Below are positions 9,842 through 18,893 of a stretch of 61,429 nt of DNA, piece by piece. This stretch comes from Bacteroides sp. (GTDB taxonomy: Bacteria; Bacteroidota; Bacteroidia; Bacteroidales; Bacteroidaceae), in NCBI GenBank assembly GCA_021201335.1, contig JAJQFD010000032.1, forward strand, positions 1 to 61,429, read 5' to 3'. A program made the translations under genes and the position numbers. Each line of letters starts with the position of its first letter. Position 1 is the stretch's first letter. The notes below the pieces were generated by a model, which made no database searches, was not told where the DNA came from, and saw only the letters and a list, made by a program, of their open reading frames with translations.

Positions 9842-10477
9842 ATGGAATCAGTTGCTTTTATTCAATGGTGTCTGGAACATTTAAATTACTGGACAGTAAT
9901 GCTCTTAATGACTATTGAAAGTTCCTTTATACCTTTCCCTTCCGAAATCGTAGTCCCTCCCGCAGCATACAAAGCAGCAAACGGTGAATTAAATGTTTAT
10001 CTGATAGTTGTCTTTGCCACCATTGGCGCAGATCTTGGAGCCACCATTAATTATTATCTGGCAAAATGGCTGGGCCGTCCTATCGTATATAAATTTGCCA
10101 ACAGCCGATTTGGACATATGTGCCTGATTAACGAAGCCAAAGTACAAAAAGCCGAAGCTTATTTCGATAAGCATGGCGCTATTTCTACATTTATTGGACG
10201 ATTAATTCCTGGTATCCGTCAATTAATTTCTATCCCCGCAGGATTAGCAAAAATGAAATTACCCACCTTTCTTCTATACACAACGATAGGGGCTGGAATA
10301 TGGAATGGCGTACTGGCATTCATTGGTTATCAGCTGGCTGCGGTGGTTCCAGAAGAGCAATTACTAGAGAAGGTTACAGAATACAGTCGGGAAATCGGCT
10401 TTGGTATTATAATTGTAGTTGCCTTGGTTGTGGTATTCCTTGTTTATAAAGGAACGAAAAAAGGGAAAAAGATTTAG
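9842..10477 (+). CDS. DedA family membrane protein
   Basis: 211 residues with the VTT/DedA (SNARE-associated) pattern: an early re-entrant segment with ESSFIPFPSEIVVPPAAY, a central GRFIPGIR-like motif (GRLIPGIRQLISIPAG), and two C-terminal membrane helices. Relatives include UptA/PetA-type undecaprenyl-phosphate flippases and E. coli YqjA/YghB, needed for membrane homeostasis. Which lipid this copy moves cannot be told. Last gene of the glnS unit. Confidence 0.9.
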   Translation: MESVAFIQWCLEHLNYWTVMLLMTIESSFIPFPSEIVVPPAAYKAANGELNVYLIVVFATIGADLGATINYYLAKWLGRPIVYKFANSRFGHMCLINEAKVQKAEAYFDKHGAISTFIGRLIPGIRQLISIPAGLAKMKLPTFLLYTTIGAGIWNGVLAFIGYQLAAVVPEEQLLEKVTEYSREIGFGIIIVVALVVVFLVYKGTKKGKKI

Positions 10478-10499
10478 AATCAAATAAGTGATATAATTC

Positions 10500-10537
10500 A
10501 GGCCATATCCATAAACTTCGATATGGCCTTTTTATTT
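10500..10537 (+). terminator. Rho-independent terminator after the glnS-TPR-dedA unit
   Basis: AGGCCATATC (10500-10509) / GATATGGCCT (10520-10529), 10-nt loop, then TTTTTATTTT. Confidence 0.85.
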
Positions 10538-10552
10538 TGAGACAAGAATAAT

Positions 10553-11056
10553 CTACTTCGTTACAGCTTCCAATGCCTTTTGATAATCCGGCTCCTGCGT
10601 AATTTCAGGTACTAATTCAGTATATAGTATCTTACCGTCTTTTCCGATAGCTACCACAGCGCGGGCCAATAAACCTTCCAGAGGACCATCTTTCATTAAT
10701 ACACCATACGATTTATCAAAACCATTATTTCTGAAATCAGATACTGGAATTACATTCTCAATACCCTCAACTGTGCAAAAGCGGGCATGAGCAAAAGGAA
10801 GATCTTTCGATACAGCCAATACAACCGTTTCATTCATTTCAGCCGCCATTTTATTGAACTTACGCACAGATGTAGCGCATACATCGGTATCCAAACTGGG
10901 GAAAATATTTAAAATAACATTCTTACCTTTCAATTCACTCAGTGAAAGAGGAGACAGATCTGTCTTTATTAATGTAAACTCCGGAGCAACAACTCCTACC
11001 TTAACAAATTCACCTGTGATTTGCACAGGATTTCCTTTAAATTTTGTAGTTGCCAT
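10553..11056 (-). CDS. tpx: Thiol peroxidase (Tpx, atypical 2-Cys peroxiredoxin)
   Basis: 167 residues, standard length. It reduces hydrogen and organic peroxides with thioredoxin as electron donor. The peroxidatic Cys60 is in LDTDVCATSVRKFN and the resolving Cys94 in HARFCTVEG, which is the Tpx spacing. It is single, with its 3' end facing the DedA terminator and its 5' end facing a 22-bp repeat array. No exact -7 box was found in its leader. Confidence 0.95.
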   Translation of the reverse strand: MATTKFKGNPVQITGEFVKVGVVAPEFTLIKTDLSPLSLSELKGKNVILNIFPSLDTDVCATSVRKFNKMAAEMNETVVLAVSKDLPFAHARFCTVEGIENVIPVSDFRNNGFDKSYGVLMKDGPLEGLLARAVVAIGKDGKILYTELVPEITQEPDYQKALEAVTK

Positions 11057-11179
11057 TTTTGATTTATTATCGGGTTAATATCTACTCAAAACAAAATAGG
11101 ATGTTAATTAGTTCATTTCTGTATCCAATTCCTTTACAATAATTTATTAAATTTCATTTCATAAAATAAATTAGATCAG

Positions 11180-11289
11180 CCTGGTGGTTATCCATCTGAT
11201 GCCGGTAGGATCTCTGATAAATGCCAGTAGCATTTGAGGCAAATCCCGGTAGCATCCAGAACGAGTTCCGGTAGGATTTGGAACGGATA
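11180..11289. repeat. 22-bp periodic repeat array, CCGGTAG family (array 1)
   Basis: Four units have their core at 11202, 11224, 11246 and 11268, exactly 22 bp apart. Each has a conserved block close to CCGGTAGSAT and a variable remainder of about 9-10 bp. A decayed unit may sit one period upstream (11180). The array lies in the 442-bp divergent gap between tpx and the DUF4494 gene. A second array of this family is at 55171-55280. It is not a CRISPR: repeats and spacers are too short. The rest of the gap holds only the downstream promoter. Confidence 0.8.
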
Positions 11290-11383
11290 CTGTTAAACTT
11301 TTCTTTCCTAATTCAGGATAAACAAAGATAAAGATAATTCTATTTCCATGGAATGAATATAATTATTTTCCTCTTGAAGATAA

Positions 11384-11413
11384 TTCGCAGTACTTTATAA
11401 ATATGTATCTTTG
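11384..11413 (+). promoter_or_regulatory. Promoter of the DUF4494 gene
   Basis: TTG (11384-11386), 19-bp spacer, TATCTTTG (11406-11413): full consensus match. A leader of about 80 nt follows. Confidence 0.75.
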
Positions 11414-11498
11414 CTGTTACTAAAAAGGGATTTAAAGTACATTCCAAAGTGTACGATTAAAGACATAACAATTAAATAATTTATAATCAGCAACAATT

Positions 11499-11957
11499 AT
11501 GATGTATACATGGTTCGAGTGCAAAGTGCGCTACGATAAGGTGATGGAAAATGGAATGAATAAAAAAGTAACAGAGCCCTATCTGGTGGATGCACTCAGT
11601 TTTACAGAAGCCGAAAAAAGAATCACTGAAGAGATCACTCCGTACATTTCGGGTGAATTTACTATATCAGATATAAAAAGAGCAAACTATAGCGAACTAT
11701 TTAGCAGCGATGAAGAGTCTGCTGACCGTTGGTTCAGATGCAAACTGATATTTATAACCCTGGATGAAAAAAGCGGAGCAGAAAAAAGAACATCCACACA
11801 AATTTTGGTTCAAGCTGCCGACTTAAGGGATGCTGTAAAGAAACTGGATGAAGGAATGAAAGGCACTATGGCCGATTATCAGATTGGTTCTGTAGCCGAG
11901 ACAACAATTCTGGATGTCTTCCCTTATGGTGAAGTCAACGACAAACCGGAAGTTTAA
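11499..11957 (+). CDS. DUF4494 domain-containing protein
   Basis: 152 residues, no signal peptide or membrane segment. The start (MMYTWFECKVRYDKVMENG) and DALSFTEAEKRITEEITPYISGEF match, from memory, the Bacteroidetes family DUF4494. It has two similar halves, each opening with a WF.CK pattern (WFECKVRY; WFRCKLIF near residue 82), which suggests an internal duplication. Function unknown. Its own promoter is upstream, and a long AT-rich palindrome separates it from the YggS gene. Confidence 0.8.
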   Translation: MMYTWFECKVRYDKVMENGMNKKVTEPYLVDALSFTEAEKRITEEITPYISGEFTISDIKRANYSELFSSDEESADRWFRCKLIFITLDEKSGAEKRTSTQILVQAADLRDAVKKLDEGMKGTMADYQIGSVAETTILDVFPYGEVNDKPEV

Positions 11958-12046
11958 TAAATAAATTTGGTAATTATGAATTATAATTTTAATTAGATTG
12001 ATTATAATTATTAAAAACTATAATTCATAATACCTTATTTATAAAT
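11956..12046. repeat. AT-rich long imperfect palindrome A
   Basis: Left arm about 11956-11993, right arm about 12009-12046. The shared block is GGTA(A)TTATGAATTATA read inwards on both arms, with about 16 nt in the centre. It starts at the DUF4494 stop codon and lies between co-directional genes. One of six similar elements in the window. Confidence 0.65.
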
Positions 12047-12058
12047 TCAAAAACAACT

Positions 12059-12724
12059 ATGAGTATTACTACCAATTTGCAGGAAGTACTTTCAGATTTA
12101 CCCCAGGGTGTAAGACTCGTTGCCATATCTAAGTTTCATCCCAATGAAGCAATTGAAGAAGCCTACCAGGCGGGACAAAGAATATTCGGAGAAAGCAGGG
12201 CACAGGAACTAAAAGCAAAACATGAAACTTTACCCGATGATATTGAATGGCACTTCATTGGTACACTGCAAAGCAATAAAATCAAATATATTATCCCCTA
12301 TGTGGCTTTAATTCACGGAATAGACTCTTTCCGTTTATTAATAGAGGTAGACAAACAAGCTTCTAAAGCCGGGCGAAAAGTAAACTGCCTCTTGCAACTT
12401 CATATTGCACAGGAAGAAACCAAGTTCGGTTTTAATTTTGATGAATGTCGAGAAATGCTGGCTAAAGGTGACTGGAAATTATTGCAACATATTGAAATTT
12501 GCGGTTTAATGGGCATGGCTAGTTATACAGATGACGAAAAACAAATAGAAGCTGAATTCTGTTCCTTAAATAACTTCTTCCAAGAAGTGAAAAAGCAATA
12601 TTTTGCTTCGCAAACCAGTTTCCGAGAAATCTCGATGGGCATGTCTCATGATTATCATCTGGCCATTGCAGCAGGTAGTACAATGGTCAGAGTAGGAAGC
12701 AAAATTTTTGGAGAAAGAAATTGA
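12059..12724 (+). CDS. YggS/PROSC family PLP homeostasis protein
   Basis: 221 residues forming a single alanine-racemase-type TIM barrel. The PLP lysine is in LVAISKFHP near residue 26. Further family signatures are FGESRAQELKAK, WHFIGTLQSNKIKYI and a late EISMGMSHDYHLAIAAGSTMVRVGSKIFG. The family binds PLP without known catalysis and controls vitamin B6 and amino-acid balance. Flanked on both sides by AT-rich palindromes. Family assignment is secure. Confidence 0.93.
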   Translation: MSITTNLQEVLSDLPQGVRLVAISKFHPNEAIEEAYQAGQRIFGESRAQELKAKHETLPDDIEWHFIGTLQSNKIKYIIPYVALIHGIDSFRLLIEVDKQASKAGRKVNCLLQLHIAQEETKFGFNFDECREMLAKGDWKLLQHIEICGLMGMASYTDDEKQIEAEFCSLNNFFQEVKKQYFASQTSFREISMGMSHDYHLAIAAGSTMVRVGSKIFGERN

Positions 12725-12814
12725 TTTAAGTTTAAGTTTTTGATACTATAAGTTTGTAACTTACATGCTGAAATGCGATAGGCAACTCAAAAACTTAAAA
12801 ACGAATAAACTTAA
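12725..12814. repeat. AT-rich long imperfect palindrome B
   Basis: TTTAAGTTTAAGTTTTTGA (12725-12743) is mirrored by TCAAAAACTTAAA from 12787 and AAACTTAAA ending at 12814. It lies between co-directional genes, starting just after the YggS stop. Confidence 0.6.
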
Positions 12815-12826
12815 AAACGAAATACC

Positions 12827-13804
12827 ATGTCTGATTTAAAAACCACTTTTGCAGGATTAACACTAAAAAATCCTATCATTATCAGTAGCTCAGGTTTGAC
12901 AAATACCCCTGAAAAAAACAAGAAGCTGGCAGAGGCAGGTGCAGGTGCAATCGTGTTGAAATCCCTTTTTGAGGAACAAATCACACTGGAAGCCGAACAA
13001 ATGCAAGATTCCGTATATTATCCGGAAGGTGGCGATTATCTAGTTGCTGCATTACGTCAGCATAAGGTATCAGAATATCTGAGGTTAATTACAGAAAGTA
13101 AGAAAGTATGCAATATACCCATCATTGCAAGCATTAATTGTTATTCTGATAGTTCATGGCAAACTTTTGCCAAAGAGATTGAAAAGGCAGGCGCAGATGC
13201 ACTGGAAATTAATATCCTGGCACTCCAGACGGAAGAAAACTATCAATTTGGTTCTTTCAAACTTCGTCATATCGATATTCTGAGACATATCAAAGAGCAG
13301 ATACAGATCCCTGTCATCATGAAACTGGGTAACAATTTAACCAACCCGGTTGCATTGATTACACAACTCTGTGCAAATGGAGCATCAGCCGTGGTGATGT
13401 TCAACCGTTTTTATCAGCCGGATATCGATATTGATAAAGTGGAGCAGACTGCCGGACAAGTATTCAGTAACGGTTCGGAACTGGCTAATTCCTTACGCTG
13501 GATTGGAATAACCTCTTCGATTGTAGATGGTATCAGTTATGCAGCTTCCGGTGGTGTCCATACTCCAAAAGATGTGGTGAAAGCGATTCTGGCTGGTGCT
13601 TCAGCCGTTGAAGTTTGTAGCACAATCTATAAAAATGGAAAAGAAATTATCAAACCGATGTTAAACTTTCTCAGCATGTGGATGAATGACAAAGGTTTCG
13701 AACGAATCTCCCAGTTTAAAGGAAAACTAAACGTAAAAGATATCCAGGGAGTTAATACTTTCGAACGTACGCAATTCTTGAGGTATTACGGAACAAAAGA
13801 ATAA
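12827..13804 (+). CDS. Dihydroorotate dehydrogenase-like protein
   Basis: 325 residues, a TIM barrel of the PyrD-like superfamily (MSDLKTTFAGLTLKNPIIISSSG). It has FMN-site features such as VIMKLGNN and the late ASGGVHTPKDVVKAILAGASAVEVCS. True PyrD needs a catalytic Ser or Cys in a conserved loop. Here the NILALQTEENY region differs from the NxSCPN loop of class 1 enzymes, so activity on dihydroorotate is doubtful. Ends against palindrome C, convergent with PhoH. Confidence 0.85.
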   Translation: MSDLKTTFAGLTLKNPIIISSSGLTNTPEKNKKLAEAGAGAIVLKSLFEEQITLEAEQMQDSVYYPEGGDYLVAALRQHKVSEYLRLITESKKVCNIPIIASINCYSDSSWQTFAKEIEKAGADALEINILALQTEENYQFGSFKLRHIDILRHIKEQIQIPVIMKLGNNLTNPVALITQLCANGASAVVMFNRFYQPDIDIDKVEQTAGQVFSNGSELANSLRWIGITSSIVDGISYAASGGVHTPKDVVKAILAGASAVEVCSTIYKNGKEIIKPMLNFLSMWMNDKGFERISQFKGKLNVKDIQGVNTFERTQFLRYYGTKE

Positions 13805-13806
13805 GT

Positions 13807-13906
13807 ATTAAATTGAAAGTTGAGAGTTGAAGATTGAAATTATGAAGGTCATTCTTTTTGCATGACATATCATTTTCAATTTTCAACTCTCAATTTTCAA
13901 TTTAAT
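13807..13906. repeat. AT-rich long imperfect palindrome C (between convergent genes)
   Basis: Arms 13807-13844 and 13871-13906 read ATTAAATTGAAA(G/A)TTGAGAG from both ends with few mismatches. An inner GTCAT/ATGAC adds to the stem. Here it could act as a bidirectional terminator. Confidence 0.7.
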
Positions 13907-13909
13907 AGA

Positions 13910-15235
13910 TTACATAAGGTTACTCGCCAGTTCACTCAGCTGACTTCTTTCTCCCTTAATAAGATTTACATGAGCGAATAAATTCTGGTCTTTCATCCGG
14001 TCGATCATATACACCAATCCATTTGACTGTGTATCCAGATAAGGTTGGTCAATTTGTTGAATATCACCGGTAAACACCATCTTTGTCCCTTCTCCTGCAC
14101 GGGTTATGATAGTTTTGATTTCATGCGGAGTGAGATTCTGGGCTTCATCAATGATAAAGAAGGTTTCACTCAAGCTCCTACCTCGTATAAAAGCCAGTGC
14201 TTCAATCACTAATTGCTCATTTTTCTGCATATCTTCCAACCGTTTCACTTCCGTTGAATTGGATGCAAACTGATGTTTGATCACATTCAAATTATCAAAT
14301 AAAGGTTGCATATAAGGAGCAACTTTTTCTTTAGCATCTCCAGGAAGAAAGCCGATGTCTTTATTGGATAAAGAGACAATTGGGCGGGCTAAAAGAACTT
14401 GTTTATAATTAAGCAGGTTATTCAAAGCTGCTGCCAAGGCTAAGAGAGTTTTACCAGTACCGGCCTTTCCTGTCAATGCGACTAGTTTAATATCCGGATC
14501 ATTCAAAACTTCAAAAGCAAAAGCCTGTTCTGCATTCCGGGGTTCAATCCCATAATTTCTTCCTTTGTTAACTTTATGGATAGCACGGGTAAACGGATTG
14601 TATCTGGCCAATACGCTGCTTCTGTCACTTTTTAGAATAAAGCATTCATTCGGATGAACCACCGCGCTAAAATCAAATTCATTGATATCCACCCCTTCTT
14701 TTGAAGAATAAATACGATCAATCAAAGCCGGATCAATGTCTTCAAAAACCTCATTGGATTTTTCAAAGATATCAGTGTTTATTACTTTATCATTGATATA
14801 ATCTTCACAGGGAATTCCGATGGAACGAGCTTTCATCCTCAGATTGGCATCTTTAGTGACCAAGATGGTCTGCATATCCGGCTTCTCTTCCATCAGATAA
14901 GAAGCAACCCCCAGGATCTGATGATCGGGTATAGAATCGGGAAAAGAATCAGTGACCTGTTTGGTTGCTTTACGACCAGCAACTACAAATAAGTGCCCCA
15001 GTCCTTCTCCCAGTTCAGCACCGTCTGTAAAAAGACTATTATCGGTGATATTATCCAGTTCGCGAATAAATTCACGGGCATTAAAATTGATTTGTTCGTT
15101 TCCTTTTTTAAACTTATCCAGTTCTTCTATTACGACAATAGGAAGGTAAATGTCATTTTCTTCAAAATTTTTTATACAGTTATAATCATGAAGTATAACA
15201 TTTGTATCAAGCACAAAATTTTTCTTGTTTCCCAT
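13910..15235 (-). CDS. PhoH family ATPase with N-terminal PIN domain (PhoH2/YlaK type)
   Basis: 441 residues. Residues 1-130 form a PIN-like nuclease domain (FVLDTNVILHD, with later acidic residues in ILVTKDANLRMKA). Residues 230-441 are the PhoH P-loop ATPase, with Walker A GKAGTGKT and Walker B FFIIDEAQN followed by TGDIQQID. PIN-PhoH fusions act as ATP-driven RNA helicase/ribonucleases in mycobacteria; the role here is inferred from that. Convergent with the dihydroorotate-dehydrogenase-like gene, divergent from folC. Confidence 0.93.
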   Translation of the reverse strand: MGNKKNFVLDTNVILHDYNCIKNFEENDIYLPIVVIEELDKFKKGNEQINFNAREFIRELDNITDNSLFTDGAELGEGLGHLFVVAGRKATKQVTDSFPDSIPDHQILGVASYLMEEKPDMQTILVTKDANLRMKARSIGIPCEDYINDKVINTDIFEKSNEVFEDIDPALIDRIYSSKEGVDINEFDFSAVVHPNECFILKSDRSSVLARYNPFTRAIHKVNKGRNYGIEPRNAEQAFAFEVLNDPDIKLVALTGKAGTGKTLLALAAALNNLLNYKQVLLARPIVSLSNKDIGFLPGDAKEKVAPYMQPLFDNLNVIKHQFASNSTEVKRLEDMQKNEQLVIEALAFIRGRSLSETFFIIDEAQNLTPHEIKTIITRAGEGTKMVFTGDIQQIDQPYLDTQSNGLVYMIDRMKDQNLFAHVNLIKGERSQLSELASNLM

Positions 15236-15314
15236 AGGTCTTTATTAATTAATTATTGATATTTGCAATATAAGAAATAAAATGCCATCTAAATGGGTTT
15301 GTTCGTTAATTATT

Positions 15315-16622
15315 ATGAAGATGAATTATCAGGAAACGCTGGAATACTTATATAACAGTATGCCTATGTTTCAGCAAATAGGAACGAAAGCATACAAAGA
15401 AGGGTTAGAAAACACCTGTATACTGGACGAATATTTTAAACATCCACATACAAGATATAAAACAATTCATGTAGCAGGTACCAATGGAAAAGGCACTTGC
15501 TCTCATACCATTGCTGCTGTATTACAGAGCGCCGGGTACAAAGTAGGGTTATATACTTCACCTCATCTAGTAGATTTCAGCGAGCGGATTCGCGTAAACG
15601 GGAAGCCTATTTCACAACAATATATAATTGAGTTTGTAGAAAAGCATCGTTTCTTTTTCGAACCCCTATACCCCTCTTTTTTCGAACTAACCACTGCCCT
15701 TGCCTTTCTATATTTCGCAGACAAAAAAATAGATGTCGCAGTTATTGAAGTAGGACTGGGCGGTCGCCTGGATTGTACCAATATTATTTCACCTGATCTT
15801 TCTATAATTACTAACATCAGCTATGATCATACGGCTTTACTGGGAAATACACTTTCTAAAATTGCTGCCGAAAAAGCAGGAATTATGAAACCAAACACTC
15901 CCGTAATTATCGGAGAAAGTACTGAAGATACGGAATTGGTTTTTATTAATCAGGCTGCAAAAGTCAATGCTCCAATTACCTTTGCCGAGAAAGAACAATT
16001 ATTATTAGAAGCAGATCGTGCTGCCGACGGAAAATGGATCTATCAAACACAGGATTATCCGGACTTAGTCGGCGAATTAAGCGGCTTCTATCAGCCTAAA
16101 AATACTATAACTTTATTAGTGACTATCCGGGAATTAAAACGGTTACATTATACCATTGAAGACAAAAATGTACGAGAAGGTTTTGCTCATGTAACCCAGT
16201 CAACCGGCCTGATGGGTCGTTGGCAGAAGTTACAGGACTCTCCCACCCTGGTTTGCGATACTGGCCACAACATAGCCGGAATGGCTTATATCGTGGAACA
16301 ACTAGAACAACAGGTTTATAATGAACTGCATTTCGTTATCGGAATGGTTGATGATAAAGATATTCACGGTATATTGAGCATATTACCGAAAGATGCCCGG
16401 TATTATTTCACCAGAGCCAGCGTCAAACGTGCACTTCCAGAAGATGAGTTGGCAGAAAAAGCAAGAAGTTATGGATTAAAAGGTGAAACGTATCCAACTG
16501 TTGTATCTGCCATAGAGGCTGCTCAAAAAGAAAGCCTCCCAGAAGATTTTATCTTCGTAGGAGGCAGTAGTTTTATTGTAGCAGATCTATTATCTAACCG
16601 CGATACACTCAATCTCTACTAG
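15315..16622 (+). CDS. folC: Folylpolyglutamate synthase / dihydrofolate synthase
   Basis: About 436 residues from ATG 15315. It adds glutamate to folates and makes dihydrofolate from dihydropteroate. The Mur-ligase P-loop (VAGTNGKGTCSHT) is followed by LYTSPHLVDFSERIRVNG, typical FolC. A longer frame opens at 15282, but its first 11 residues (MPSKWVCSLII) are unlike the family, and a GATATTTG -7-like box just upstream leaves almost no leader for that ATG. So I prefer 15315 (or 15321). Its last 33 bases overlap the antisense 3' end of ridA. Confidence 0.93.
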   Translation: MKMNYQETLEYLYNSMPMFQQIGTKAYKEGLENTCILDEYFKHPHTRYKTIHVAGTNGKGTCSHTIAAVLQSAGYKVGLYTSPHLVDFSERIRVNGKPISQQYIIEFVEKHRFFFEPLYPSFFELTTALAFLYFADKKIDVAVIEVGLGGRLDCTNIISPDLSIITNISYDHTALLGNTLSKIAAEKAGIMKPNTPVIIGESTEDTELVFINQAAKVNAPITFAEKEQLLLEADRAADGKWIYQTQDYPDLVGELSGFYQPKNTITLLVTIRELKRLHYTIEDKNVREGFAHVTQSTGLMGRWQKLQDSPTLVCDTGHNIAGMAYIVEQLEQQVYNELHFVIGMVDDKDIHGILSILPKDARYYFTRASVKRALPEDELAEKARSYGLKGETYPTVVSAIEAAQKESLPEDFIFVGGSSFIVADLLSNRDTLNLY

Positions 16623-16963
16623 CGCATCTTTCGGGAGCTGTTTTACCGCAAAGGCACAACGGGCAGGATAATTGTCAGTAAAATAAGTAGCGTATACTTC
16701 ATTCATGCTGACAAACAAGGACATATCTGCTAAAAAACCGTTGTCTTAACCACATGATTCAGAGATAAGCCAGCAGCATCCAAAATGTACTTCATATTCT
16801 CTAATGATTGGCGCGTCTGATCTTTAATACTTTCCGGGATATTCCCTGTCTGTGCATTGATAGGTAACTGACCGGAGACAAAAACCATTCCACCTGCTTC
16901 AATCGCCTGACTGTAAGGGCCGATAGCACCAGGAGCTTTTGGACTATTAATAATTTTTTTCAT
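16590..16963 (-). pseudogene. ridA: RidA-family enamine/imine deaminase, broken by a one-base frameshift
   Basis: The first 77 codons (16963 down to 16730) encode a typical RidA N-terminus (SPKAPGAIGPYSQAI, FVSGQLPIN) and stop at TAG after VVKTTVF. The next frame continues exactly where the family does: LADMSLFVSMNEVYATYF, then DNYPARCAFAV and DALVEIECIAV, ending at TAA 16590. The break is in a run of six A (16732-16737); one more A restores 124 residues, the normal RidA length. It is either a real loss or a homopolymer read error. RidA removes reactive 2-aminoacrylate. Confidence 0.9.
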
Positions 16964-17126
16964 TGATTATTTACTTATATTTATGCATTTTATTTTCGAT
17001 GTAAAAGTACTAAATCATTTCTCAATAAAAAAATGGCATTTATATACGAAATTCTTGAAGCAATAATATATATAGATTTCTCTATAAGAGCTTAACAAAA
17101 GAGAGTTTTTATTAGTTTCTCTCTAA

Positions 17127-17165
17127 GAAAAAAAGGAACTGTCCGCGAGGATAGTTCCTTTTATT
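17127..17165 (-). terminator. Terminator downstream of the TPR/pseudo-protease gene
   Basis: AAGGAACTGTCC / GGATAGTTCCTT around a GCGA loop, with A and T runs on both sides. Confidence 0.8.
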
Positions 17166-17181
17166 ATATTGTTATTGACTC

Positions 17182-18888
17182 TTACTTACAATGTTTTTCA
17201 ATTAGAGAGTCAGCGATTGGATCCCCTAACTCTTTCGCCTTTTGAAGATTTTGACATGCTTCATTTTTCTTTTTAAGTTGTACATAAGCTACCCCTAATA
17301 AACGATAAGGTTCTGCATAATCAGGACTTAAAGCAATAGCCTGATTAAAAGCTTCCAACGATTCCTCATATCGGCCTACCCGAAGGTTAATTGCTCCCAA
17401 TTCTGTACGATACAATGCGTTTTGAGGAGCCATACGGATCGCTTTGGCAATATCATCCAATGCCCGTTGGTATTGTTTTGCCTGAAGACATGCTTGCTCC
17501 CTGTAATAATAAAACACATCATTTACAGCTCCTCTCATAGCTTCTTCATATTGGTCATAATCCAGCATAGCTGGACGGAATTTTTGCATATCCATATATA
17601 GTTCTGCGCGTTCCAGTAAAAAAGGAGCATTATCAGCCGACATTGGCAGCGGACATTTAGCAATGCAACTATCCATTAAAGCCAATACTTCTTCTGTTTG
17701 GACTCCAAGCATAATCTTAGCGCGAGAAGCACTATAATAAATAGCCGGTGAAGCGATATCAGTTTTCATTACATCTTCATAACAAGCATAAGATCCTGCA
17801 TAATCCTGCAATGCGAAAAGGATATCACCTTCCTGTTGTTTGTAAACAGGCAAAGGATTGATATGATAGGCTTTACGAATCTCTTCCAAAGCTTTTTCCT
17901 GGGTCCATTCTCCATATTTTTTATCTGCCGGAGCTGCCAGGACATAATTATACATCAGGCGGGAAATATTATAATGAACTTCATCCTTGCTTTGAGAAAT
18001 GTTCAATGCTTTATTTAAATCAGCTACAGCTTTCTCAATTCCGGAAGCATCAGTGGAGGTAAAAACCAGATTGGTGGCACGTCGGATATATCCGTCAACA
18101 CTATTAGGATATTGAGCCACGAAATCATTCAATAAATCAGCATATCTTTCAGGTGTTGTTTGAGATGAAGCCATAAAAAGATAAACCAACGCCTGATCTT
18201 CCGTATCCGGAAGAGCTTTCTTTATGCCAATACTATTCAATGTTATATCATTCAATGATAATGCATTTACCTGTAATGCCATAGCCAGGGAAGCACCCAC
18301 TGCATAACAATTAACATCCGTATTTGAACCGGATTTTTGCGCAATACCAATTACAGCTCCTTGCAAATTGGTAACCGGGCAACTAACCTGCTTATCGCCA
18401 AGCTTTAATTCCAATGTATAATATTTGTGATTATCGCCTGCTTTGGAAATTTCCTTTATTTTCCCGGGAGTAAATAAACGTTCTTTCTGTGTAGCGTACG
18501 GCAATAAATAAATATTCTCTTCTACTGCTGGCGAAGTAGCTGCCAACGGTAAGAAAGGAACATTTTTATCCACATTCACCCGGAACTTAATTACATCATA
18601 AAGATCATCCGCACCCATAATAGCATTCACTGGCATTTTCTTTCCATCAGAATCCACTATCATAGCATGATCAGCTCCTTTAAACAGAGAATAATCGGAC
18701 AAGGCGACACCTTCAGCGGTAACAAAAAATCCATTCCCGGTATTCAATATATTATCATCCTTATCATAAGTAATAATAGAAAAAATAGCTTTCTGGGTTT
18801 TATCAAGCCATTTAGGCGCCTGTGCCATACTCCATTGGGAAAGTAGGCAGCAAACGAAAAGTAATAATACACTTCTTCTCATGCACAT
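17182..18888 (-). CDS. Secreted/periplasmic TPR protein with an inactive trypsin-like domain
   Basis: 568 residues. A signal peptide (RRSVLLLFVCCLLSQWSMAQ) leads into a region resembling a trypsin-like S1 protease (GNGFFVTAEGVALSDYSLFKG near residue 52, ... DDLYDVIKFRV, VTNLQGAVIGIAQ). The catalytic His normally in TNYHV is replaced (SDYSL) and no GNSGGP serine motif is found, so it is probably a pseudo-protease. The C-terminal half carries TPR units (RALDDIAKAIRMAPQN, RYEESLEAFNQAIALSPD). ATG 18882 is an equally good start. It follows rlmB after 5 nt in one transcript. Confidence 0.8.
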   Translation of the reverse strand: MCMRRSVLLLFVCCLLSQWSMAQAPKWLDKTQKAIFSIITYDKDDNILNTGNGFFVTAEGVALSDYSLFKGADHAMIVDSDGKKMPVNAIMGADDLYDVIKFRVNVDKNVPFLPLAATSPAVEENIYLLPYATQKERLFTPGKIKEISKAGDNHKYYTLELKLGDKQVSCPVTNLQGAVIGIAQKSGSNTDVNCYAVGASLAMALQVNALSLNDITLNSIGIKKALPDTEDQALVYLFMASSQTTPERYADLLNDFVAQYPNSVDGYIRRATNLVFTSTDASGIEKAVADLNKALNISQSKDEVHYNISRLMYNYVLAAPADKKYGEWTQEKALEEIRKAYHINPLPVYKQQEGDILFALQDYAGSYACYEDVMKTDIASPAIYYSASRAKIMLGVQTEEVLALMDSCIAKCPLPMSADNAPFLLERAELYMDMQKFRPAMLDYDQYEEAMRGAVNDVFYYYREQACLQAKQYQRALDDIAKAIRMAPQNALYRTELGAINLRVGRYEESLEAFNQAIALSPDYAEPYRLLGVAYVQLKKKNEACQNLQKAKELGDPIADSLIEKHCK

Positions 18889-18893
18889 TCTAT

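Noticed and set aside
11180..11289. CRISPR array
   Set aside because: 10-13 bp conserved block and about 10 bp variable part are far too short; no cas genes or leader. The same holds for the arrays at 39423 and 55171.
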